A program made the translations under genes and the position numbers. Below are positions 1 to 4,698 of a stretch of 5,437 nt of DNA, in pieces (position 1 is the stretch's first letter; each line of letters starts with the position of its first letter). The notes beneath the pieces are model-generated. The model did no database searches, was not told where the DNA came from, and was given only the letters and a program-made list of their open reading frames with translations. This DNA comes from Chryseobacterium gleum (GTDB taxonomy: Bacteria; Bacteroidota; Bacteroidia; Flavobacteriales_D; Crocinitomicaceae), in NCBI GenBank assembly GCA_943326825.2, contig CALPUT020000196.1, positions 1-5,437 on the forward strand, in the 5' to 3' direction.

Positions 1-689
1 ATTCCTCTGACGATTGAAAACAAAAAAGAACCAATTTTCCCAAAATTAGATTGAAGTTCTTCAACCGAATACGTCATCAAATCTTTTCCTTTATAGATTT
101 GCAATGAATGCATTTTCTCAGCAGTCACCTTCCCTACTCCAAAAAATCGCTCTACTGGTAAACTCTCCATATAAGCAACAGCTTCTTCAGGTTTGATGAC
201 AAATAATCCATTTGGCTTATCTTGATCAGAAGCTAATTTTGCTAAAAACTTATTATACGAAACACCTGCTGATGCAATTAAATTAAGTTCTGTGAAAATG
301 TCGTTTTTAATAGATTGAGCAATGAAAGTAGCAGAATTTAACCCCATTTTGTTTTCCGTCACATCCAAAAATGCTTCATCTAATGCTAAAGGTTCAATTA
401 CATCTGTATAACGTTTGAAAATTGTATGAATATGCTGTGAAACTTCTTTGTAACGTTGAAAATTAGGTCGTATAAAAATTAAATCTGGACACATTCGAGC
501 CGCCATTTTTGAACTCATCGCCGACTTTACGCCAAATTTTCTTGCTTCGTAACTTGCAGCAGCAATCACTCCTCGTTCTGCATTTCCTCCGACAGCAACA
601 GGCTTTCCTCTTAAATCAGGATTATCTAATTGTTCAACGGAAGCGTAAAAAGCATCCATATCCACATGGATTATCTTACGCAAACTCAT
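1..689 (-). CDS. dinB: DNA polymerase IV (Y-family translesion polymerase), C-terminus cut by window edge
   Basis: Error-prone Y-family polymerase that copies past damaged template bases in the cytoplasm. I translated 229 codons from the minus strand; it opens MSLRKIIHVDMDAFYASVEQ, the DinB signature. Metal-binding D10 sits in DMDAFY, and D104/E105 in the motif LALDEAFLDV (residues 101-110), so the three catalytic acids are present. Y15 aligns with the steric-gate residue (F13 of E. coli DinB). The run GVSYNKFLAKLASDQDKPNG (142-161) and the helix-hairpin-helix around GVGKVTAEKM (184-193) are also typical. E. coli DinB has 351 residues, so roughly the last third, including the little-finger domain, lies outside the window. 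The ATG directly follows the TAA of the terC-like gene with no spacer and no Shine-Dalgarno sequence, implying cotranscription and perhaps coupled translation. Most DinB proteins known to me read SLDEAYLD where this has ALDEAFLD. Confidence 0.96.
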   Translation of the reverse strand, partial: MSLRKIIHVDMDAFYASVEQLDNPDLRGKPVAVGGNAERGVIAAASYEARKFGVKSAMSSKMAARMCPDLIFIRPNFQRYKEVSQHIHTIFKRYTDVIEPLALDEAFLDVTENKMGLNSATFIAQSIKNDIFTELNLIASAGVSYNKFLAKLASDQDKPNGLFVIKPEEAVAYMESLPVERFFGVGKVTAEKMHSLQIYKGKDLMTYSVEELQSNFGKIGSFLFSIVRG

Positions 690-1793
690 TTATTTTTTCT
701 TAAAAAACTTAACTGAAATGACAGGTATAAAGAAAATCAACAAAGTAATAATTGAAATAAACATATCAAAAGTTTCACTTTCAATCCAACTAAATTTATT
801 CAAATCCCTTATACTTATTTCCATTTTTAAAGGAACATTTATACTATTATCTTTAGGATAGATTATCCCATCTGATAAATTAGTTTTTGATAAATTAGTT
901 TTTGAAGTTTTAAACACCCATTTTTTATCTTCTCCAAAATAAATGTTTTTAATTTGATTCAAATCTTTTGAATTTGTTATAAATTGAATCTCATAATTAT
1001 TATTAGGTTTTAATTTTTTTATGGATGAAATAATAAATTTATCATCTTTAATTTTAATGAAATTTTTATCCATTAAAGATATTTGCTGAACGACTTGGTT
1101 TTTAGACAAATCCACCAAAACTAAATTACTATCTTTAAATTCAGGTTGACCGTAATGTACCAAAACTGAAAAACATAACTTCACTCCTAAAATTCCTATA
1201 ACAATAAAAGCTGACTTCTCTAAAAACGGATATTTTTCCATCAACACAACAAAGTATTTGGCGACATACCTCATCGCTAGAATTCCTATGAAAACACCGA
1301 TACAAATGATAATAATATTCTCAGTATAAGCAACAACAGCAAAGATATTATCAATTGAAAAGACTATATCCATAAACTCTACAGCTAAGACAGTCGACCA
1401 AAAAACGCCCAAAATTCCAACTGTATATTTATATAAAAAACTCTTTTTAGTTTCTTTCACTTCTTCTTCCGCTTCTTGCTTTGCTGAAGAACTAAAATGT
1501 TGGATACACATCCATAATAAATACATACCTCCAATCGGTTTTAGCCACCAAATTTCTAAAATTTGCTCCACTAAAATCAATGCGACGCCTCTAAACAAAT
1601 AAGCACCTAAAATACCATATCGTAAAGCTTTAGATTGATTTTTAGGCGACAAATCTTTTACCATTGTAGCCAAAACAGCTGCATTGTCAAATGATAAAAT
1701 TACTTCTAATAAAATGATTCCTAGAATTAAAAAAACAGCATTTAGCGGATTATGACTTAATTCAAAAATGAAATTATTCCATTGCTCTGTCAT
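690..1793 (-). CDS. TerC-family integral membrane protein (probable metal/Mn exporter) with inserted extracytoplasmic domain
   Basis: Polytopic inner-membrane protein of 367 residues in the TerC/Alx/YceF family; several characterised members (E. coli Alx, B. subtilis MeeF/MeeY) act in manganese export, so that role is inferred here. The paired family motifs are visible: LEVILSFDNAAVLATM (29-44) and VEFMDIVFSIDNIFAVVA (138-155), each with the acidic/Asn residues thought to line the metal path. Hydrophobic helices lie at about 17-39, 60-82, 84-98, 121-145, 160-178, 192-213 and 341-363, with a charged loop at 101-119. Residues about 216-335 form a polar insertion between the last two helices, not expected in the family as I know it (about 260 residues in flavobacteria). 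I chose ATG at 1793: the upstream in-frame TTG at 1820 lies inside the likely promoter -7 element. First gene of an apparent terC-dinB operon, divergent from uvrB. Confidence 0.9.
   Translation of the reverse strand: MTEQWNNFIFELSHNPLNAVFLILGIILLEVILSFDNAAVLATMVKDLSPKNQSKALRYGILGAYLFRGVALILVEQILEIWWLKPIGGMYLLWMCIQHFSSSAKQEAEEEVKETKKSFLYKYTVGILGVFWSTVLAVEFMDIVFSIDNIFAVVAYTENIIIICIGVFIGILAMRYVAKYFVVLMEKYPFLEKSAFIVIGILGVKLCFSVLVHYGQPEFKDSNLVLVDLSKNQVVQQISLMDKNFIKIKDDKFIISSIKKLKPNNNYEIQFITNSKDLNQIKNIYFGEDKKWVFKTSKTNLSKTNLSDGIIYPKDNSINVPLKMEISIRDLNKFSWIESETFDMFISIITLLIFFIPVISVKFFKKK
789..1148 (-). other. Segment encoding the inserted Ig-like-looking domain of the TerC protein
   Basis: Encodes residues about 216-335 of the TerC-family protein, between the helix ending LCFSVLVHY and the final helix. 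The segment is polar and rich in Lys, Asn, Ser and Ile, and its DNA is visibly more AT-rich than the helix-coding parts. The phrase LKPNNNYEIQF (261-271), followed by KKWVFKTS (290-297), resembles the closing strands of Big_5/SbsA Ig-like domains (L-x-P-x-x-x-Y-x-V ... W-x-F-x-T). It is followed, not preceded, by IIYPKDNSINVPLKMEISI (310-328), which resembles the opening strands of such a domain (P-x-x-x-S-x-N-V-P-L ... I-x-I). It probably sits on the periplasmic side. The domain assignment is from motif resemblance only. Confidence 0.55.
874..903. repeat. Perfect 2 x 15-bp in-frame tandem duplication
   Basis: The 15-base unit GATAAATTAGTTTTT occurs twice back to back (874-888, 889-903). On the minus strand it encodes a doubled five-residue block within SKTNLSKTNLS (297-307 of the TerC protein), in the linker between the two Ig-like halves. 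The copies are identical, which suggests a recent slippage duplication; being 15 bases, it keeps the frame. Confidence 0.9.
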
Positions 1794-1817
1794 GATAACT
1801 TTAAATTGTTTGTTGCA

Positions 1818-1825
1818 CAAATATA
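1818..1825 (-). promoter_or_regulatory. Bacteroidota-type -7 element of the terC-dinB promoter
   Basis: Read on the minus strand this is TATATTTG, an exact match to the TAnnTTTG -7 box used by the primary sigma factor in Bacteroidota. It lies 24 bases before the ATG at 1793, giving a short leader. The -33 region about 20 bases further upstream has only TTC in place of TTG, so that half is weak. No Shine-Dalgarno sequence is present between it and the ATG. Confidence 0.55.
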
Positions 1826-1874
1826 CTTTTTTGAATCGGAATTATGAATAAGTTAACTTGGAGGATTCATATAA

Positions 1875-1930
1875 ATTTTAGATTTTGGATTTTGGATTTC
1901 GACTCCGCTCAATCTAAAGATTTTGGATTT
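1875..1930. repeat. Heptad repeats and 8-bp inverted repeat in the divergent terC/uvrB region
   Basis: Consecutive seven-base units ATTTTAG (1875-1881), ATTTTGG (1882-1888), ATTTTGG (1889-1895) and a decayed ATTTCGA (1896-1902) are followed by another ATTTTGG at 1920-1926. Overlaid on this is a perfect inverted repeat, TTTAGATT (1877-1884) and AATCTAAA (1911-1918), with a 26-base loop that includes GACTCCGCTC. Similar AT-rich heptads are, from memory, common between genes in flavobacteria. Function is unknown. Confidence 0.75.
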
Positions 1931-1960
1931 GTTTTTAGATTAAAATATTAAGTAACTTTA
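1928..1960 (+). promoter_or_regulatory. Candidate uvrB promoter
   Basis: TTTG (1928-1931) is followed after 21 bases by TAACTTTA (1953-1960), one base off the TAnnTTTG -7 box. Spacing fits the Bacteroidota -33/-7 pattern and would place the start of transcription roughly 10 bases before the uvrB ATG. The match is imperfect and the -33 box lies in repeat sequence, so this is tentative. No LexA-like operator was recognised here. Confidence 0.35.
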
Positions 1961-1976
1961 ACTCAAATAATTTGCA

Positions 1977-4001
1977 ATGGATTTTAAACTTGTTTCAGAA
2001 TTTCAACCAACTGGAGATCAACCGGAAGCTATTAAACAATTAGTCGCTGGTCTTTTGGATGAAACGCATGATCAAACTTTGCTTGGTGTTACTGGAAGTG
2101 GAAAAACGTTTACTGTTGCAAATGTTATAAAAGAAGTGAATCGACCGACTTTAATTTTATCTCATAATAAAACGCTTGCAGCTCAGCTATATGGGGAATT
2201 CAAACAATTCTTTCCTGAGAATTCGGTAGAATATTTTGTTTCTTATTACGATTATTACCAACCTGAGGCTTACATGCCTGTAACTGGGACATATATTGAA
2301 AAAGACCTTCAAATCAATGATGAATTAGAGAAGTTGAGATTATCGACTACTTCTGCCCTCCTTTCAGGACGAAGAGATATTGTAGTTGTGTCTTCTGTTT
2401 CTTGTATTTATGGTATTGGAAATCCAAATGAATTTGCAAATAGTATCCTTCCAATCAAAGTTGGAATGAGCTATCCAAGAAACAAATTCTTATACAAACT
2501 AGTTGAAAATCTATACTCACGAGCAAATACAGAATTCAAGCGTGGAATGTTTCGTGTCAAAGGAGATACGGTAGATATTTTCCTAGCTTATGCTGATTAT
2601 GCGTTAAGAGTTGAATTTTGGGGAGACGACATCGAAGCTATTTCTTCAATCGATCCAGAAACAAATACCAAATTAGACAGTTTTGTAGAAATTAATATTT
2701 ATCCGGCAAACATTTTCGTTTCAAGTCCAGAAACTTCTCGTCAAGCACTCGATCAGATCGGAGAAGATATGCTTTTGCAAGTTGAAGCATTCAAACGTGA
2801 AGGGAAAATCGAAGAAGGAAAACGTTTGCAAGAACGTGTCGAATACGATATGGAAATGATTCGCGAATTAGGATATTGTTCTGGAATTGAGAATTATTCC
2901 CGTTATTTCGATCAACGTTTACCAGGAACACGACCTTTCTGTTTATTGGATTATTTTCCAAAAGATTTTATGATGGTCATTGATGAAAGTCATGTTACGG
3001 TTCCTCAAATTCGTGCAATGTATGGTGGTGACCGTGCGCGAAAAATCAATTTGGTTGATTATGGTTTCCGTTTGCAAGCAGCAATGGATAATCGCCCTTT
3101 GAAGTTTGAAGAGTTTGAACAAATGATGCCTCAAACAATCTACGTTTCTGCAACTCCAGCTGATTTTGAATTAGAGAAATCTGAAGGTGTTGTTGTGGAA
3201 CAAGTGATCCGTCCAACTGGACTTTTAGATCCAATTATCCATGTTCGCCCAAGTTTAAATCAAATAGACAACTTGATTGAAGAGATTCAATTACGCATCG
3301 AAAGAGATGAACGTACTTTAGTTACGACCTTAACAAAGCGCATGGCCGAAGAACTTCAAAAATACTTTGATCGAATGGGGATTTTGTGTCGTTACATTCA
3401 CAGTGAAGTAGATACAATTGAGCGTGTAGAGATTCTTCGTCAATTAAGGCTCGGAACTTTTCATGTGTTAATCGGTGTAAACTTATTGAGAGAAGGATTG
3501 GATTTACCAGAAGTTTCATTGGTTGCTATTTTGGATGCAGACAAAGAAGGATTTTTGAGAAATGTACGTTCTTTGGTTCAAACTGTTGGTCGTGCAGCAA
3601 GAAATGTAAACGGAACAGTGATCATGTATGCCGATCGAACGACCGATTCGATGCAAAAAACAATAGATGAAACGGCTAGAAGAAGAAAAATTCAAGAAGA
3701 TTACAATACTGAACACGGATTAACGCCTCAGCCATTAAATAAATCGAAAAATAAAATCTTAGAATCAACAAAAGTTGCCGACGGAACTGGAACTTACGAT
3801 GATCGCATGGACAATCCTGCTGAAAATGGATTTACGTTAGCTGCAGATCCTAGAACCGAAAATTATGGTTCAGAAGATTTCGATAAAGCGATTAAATCAA
3901 CCAGAAAAGAAATGGAAAAAGCAGCAAAAGATTTAGATTTCATGGAAGCCGCTCGATTGAGAGATATCTTGTTTGAGTTGGAAAGTAGGAAGAAGAAATA
4001 A
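1977..4001 (+). CDS. uvrB: UvrABC excinuclease subunit B (damage-verifying helicase-like ATPase)
   Basis: Nucleotide excision repair: UvrB is loaded by UvrA, checks the strand for a lesion and recruits UvrC for incision. The 674 residues match the family's full length (E. coli 673). In order: Walker A GVTGSGKT (37-44); the beta-hairpin that clamps DNA, with Y90, Y91, Y93 and Y94 in YYDYYQPEAY and ending TYIEKD (105-110); UvrA-interaction region (about 150-250); Walker B as MVIDESHV (333-340); SAT (391-393); TLTKRMAEEL (451-460); NLLREGLDLPEVSLVAILDADKEG (502-525); arginine finger motif QTVGRAARN (535-543); and a C-terminal UVR coiled-coil motif (about 635-669, FDKAIKSTRKEMEKAAKDLD then FMEAARLRD) that binds UvrC. 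All catalytic motifs are intact. The ATG at 1977 fits the conserved N-terminus MDFKLVSEFQPTGDQPEAI. No clear ribosome binding site precedes it, normal for Bacteroidota. It stands alone, divergent from terC-dinB. Confidence 0.99.
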   Translation: MDFKLVSEFQPTGDQPEAIKQLVAGLLDETHDQTLLGVTGSGKTFTVANVIKEVNRPTLILSHNKTLAAQLYGEFKQFFPENSVEYFVSYYDYYQPEAYMPVTGTYIEKDLQINDELEKLRLSTTSALLSGRRDIVVVSSVSCIYGIGNPNEFANSILPIKVGMSYPRNKFLYKLVENLYSRANTEFKRGMFRVKGDTVDIFLAYADYALRVEFWGDDIEAISSIDPETNTKLDSFVEINIYPANIFVSSPETSRQALDQIGEDMLLQVEAFKREGKIEEGKRLQERVEYDMEMIRELGYCSGIENYSRYFDQRLPGTRPFCLLDYFPKDFMMVIDESHVTVPQIRAMYGGDRARKINLVDYGFRLQAAMDNRPLKFEEFEQMMPQTIYVSATPADFELEKSEGVVVEQVIRPTGLLDPIIHVRPSLNQIDNLIEEIQLRIERDERTLVTTLTKRMAEELQKYFDRMGILCRYIHSEVDTIERVEILRQLRLGTFHVLIGVNLLREGLDLPEVSLVAILDADKEGFLRNVRSLVQTVGRAARNVNGTVIMYADRTTDSMQKTIDETARRRKIQEDYNTEHGLTPQPLNKSKNKILESTKVADGTGTYDDRMDNPAENGFTLAADPRTENYGSEDFDKAIKSTRKEMEKAAKDLDFMEAARLRDILFELESRKKK

Positions 4002-4029
4002 TTTTGAATTTTGAATTTTGAATTTTTGA
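4001..4029. repeat. Tandem ATTTTGA heptads at the uvrB stop codon
   Basis: Three perfect units of ATTTTGA (4001-4007, 4008-4014, 4015-4021) and a fourth with an extra T (4022-4029). The first base of the array is the last base of the uvrB TAA stop. The unit differs by one base from the ATTTTGG units upstream of uvrB. Confidence 0.85.
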
Positions 4030-4039
4030 TTCTAAAAAT
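4022..4039 (+). terminator. Weak AT-only hairpin after uvrB, possible terminator
   Basis: ATTTTT (4022-4027) and AAAAAT (4034-4039) can pair around a six-base loop about 20 bases after the uvrB stop. There is no GC pair in the stem and no following T-tract, so it is at best a weak terminator; it may only be a by-product of the heptad repeat. Confidence 0.2.
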
Positions 4040-4080
4040 CTGATTTAATGCAAATACTTCGGTTTCCCTCCTTGAGGAGA

Positions 4081-4094
4081 GCAAATATATTTGC
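4081..4094. repeat. Perfect 14-bp palindrome containing a -7-like box on both strands
   Basis: GCAAATATATTTGC is its own reverse complement. Because of the symmetry, TATATTTG (TAnnTTTG) appears on the plus strand at 4086-4093 and on the minus strand at 4089-4082. A TTG on the minus strand at 4115-4113 lies 23 bases upstream of the minus-strand box. No gene follows closely in either direction. Confidence 0.6.
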
Positions 4095-4106
4095 GAAGAC
4101 TAAACG

Positions 4107-4134
4107 TAAGTGCAAGGAGACTAAGTGAGGAGAC
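4107..4134. repeat. Adjacent imperfect tandem repeat inside the intergenic element
   Basis: TAAGTGCAAGGAGAC (4107-4121) is followed directly by TAAGTGAGGAGAC (4122-4134); the two differ only by a two-base gap. A short inverted repeat, AACGAT-A-ATCGTT, follows at 4135-4147, and gatttt/aaaatc arms lie at 4169-4174 and 4183-4188. Confidence 0.7.
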
Positions 4135-4194
4135 AACGATAATCGTTATTTCGAAGAGTGACGATACAGATTTTGGTTCACGAAAATCACCCAC

Positions 4195-4300
4195 CTCGAT
4201 CCTCTCCCGCTAAAAATCGGGACAAGCTCTCAAGGGAGGAAGGTATTAAAATCTCGATTCTTCCAAATAAAAAATCGGGACAAGCTCTTCAAAGGAGGAA
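4195..4300. repeat. Two direct copies of a 47/48-bp repeat, 58-bp period
   Basis: Copy A spans 4195-4241 and copy B 4253-4300. Both begin CTCGAT and share an ATCGGGACAAGCTCT core followed by a purine-rich GGAGGAA end. Copy A can fold CCCG (4206-4209) with CGGG (4218-4221), and CTCCC (4204-4208) with GGGAG (4234-4238); in copy B the left arm has decayed. The purine-rich ends resemble Shine-Dalgarno sequences but are followed by no start codon of a real gene. Confidence 0.75.
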
Positions 4301-4403
4301 ACAAAATACTCCTTAACAATTTGATAATATAACATCAACAATAAATAAAAACCTACAACGTTATAAAAATCATCTACTATTAAGTGCAAAAAAAACAATT
4401 ACC

Positions 4404-4434
4404 AAAAAAATTAAAAAAAGTTTGATCAAACTTT
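4404..4434 (-). terminator. Palindrome followed by a T-tract on the minus strand, candidate intrinsic terminator
   Basis: AAAGTTTGATCAAACTTT (4417-4434) is a perfect 18-bp palindrome able to form a 7-bp stem with a GATC loop. Read on the minus strand it runs straight into four more T, then AA, then seven T (down to 4404), the layout of an intrinsic terminator. The stem has only two GC pairs, so it is not strong. No minus-strand protein gene precedes it; it could end a small RNA. On the plus strand it could be an operator-like palindrome. Confidence 0.35.
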
Positions 4435-4441
4435 GAACGAA

Positions 4442-4471
4442 ATTCAAAAAGAGGTGTACAGCTTTTTGAAT
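4442..4471. repeat. Perfect 10-bp inverted repeat (hairpin)
   Basis: ATTCAAAAAG (4442-4451) and CTTTTTGAAT (4462-4471) are exact reverse complements around a 10-base loop. It lies eight bases from the 18-bp palindrome, in non-coding DNA about 230 bases upstream of tonB. It is the longest perfect stem seen in the window. Confidence 0.8.
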
Positions 4472-4473
4472 GA

Positions 4474-4497
4474 CTACAAGTCCCCTACTAATTGTAG
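4474..4497. repeat. 6-bp inverted repeat (hairpin) CTACAA/TTGTAG
   Basis: CTACAA (4474-4479) pairs exactly with TTGTAG (4492-4497) around a 12-base loop that contains the only C-run nearby (TCCCC). It begins three bases after the preceding 10-bp hairpin. Confidence 0.5.
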
Positions 4498-4528
4498 CTT
4501 TTAGATTTAATTTTTATTGTTTAACCCA

Positions 4529-4544
4529 AAAGTGTATTCACTTT
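4529..4544. repeat. 6-bp inverted repeat with 4-base loop
   Basis: AAAGTG (4529-4534) and CACTTT (4539-4544) pair exactly around TATT. It is the fourth inverted repeat in the cluster upstream of tonB. Short stems like this arise by chance in AT-rich DNA, so its importance is only in the clustering. Confidence 0.4.
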
Positions 4545-4698
4545 AAAATTAAGTACGATTTCCCATTATTATTAAAACAAAAAAATTAAGATCAGACTTA
4601 TAATGGAATTCCTATGACATTTTTTTCGTGAAACTTTACAAAATGAATGAATTATGGTAGTATTATTCTGCATTATCGGAATCGTGACATTATTCTCT

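Larger units (their letters stand above)
4052..4310. mobile_element. Candidate MITE-like non-autonomous element or intergenic repeat
   Basis: The left end TTTCCCTCCTTGAGGAGAGC (4063-4082) is an imperfect inverted match to the right end GCTCTTCAAAGGAGGAAA (4284-4301), and also to an inner copy GCTCTCAAGGGAGGAAGG (4226-4243). Just outside, the 7-base string AAATACT occurs as a direct repeat at 4052-4058 and 4304-4310, which could be a target-site duplication. No transposase or long reading frame lies inside. The size (about 245 bases), imperfect inverted ends and lack of coding content fit a MITE or another flavobacterial intergenic repeat family. In AT-rich DNA a 7-base match can occur by chance, and the ends are not exact. 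Confidence 0.4.
4002..4698. other. Long gene-poor region between uvrB and tonB
   Basis: No convincing protein gene, tRNA or rRNA was found on either strand. From left to right it holds the ATTTTGA heptads, a repeat-rich and relatively GC-richer block (about 4051-4310) with MITE-like features, an AT-rich stretch without recognisable features (about 4311-4410), a run of four inverted repeats (4417-4544), and a final AT-rich stretch before tonB with several short ATG decoys that stop quickly. The composition changes sharply between the repeat block and the AT-rich remainder. Confidence 0.7.

Noticed and set aside
509..703. Plus-strand reading frame of 64 codons
   Set aside because: Antisense to the well-supported dinB coding sequence, low-complexity Leu/Gln-rich product, no family resemblance.
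1794..1820. Longer terC start at an in-frame TTG (1820), adding nine residues
   Set aside because: The TTG falls inside the TATATTTG promoter element, the added residues (MCNKQFKVI) are not family-like, and a good ATG at 1793 gives the expected N-terminus.
2943..4084. Several minus-strand reading frames of 62-73 codons
   Set aside because: All but the 5' end of the last lie antisense inside uvrB, whose motifs are intact throughout; the products resemble nothing known.
4135..4150. Fur-box-like sequence around AACGATAATCGTT
   Set aside because: It resembles part of a Fur box, and tonB is often iron-regulated, but it lies over 500 bases upstream of tonB inside a repeat block and matches only partly; better explained as a short inverted repeat.
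4195..4300. CRISPR array
   Set aside because: Only two repeat-like copies, with different internal sequence and no uniform spacers; no cas genes in the window.
4603..4660. Short ATG-initiated peptides ahead of tonB (ATGs at 4603, 4614, 4643, 4647)
   Set aside because: They stop after a few to about 20 codons, lack ribosome binding sites and show no leader-peptide pattern such as runs of one amino acid.
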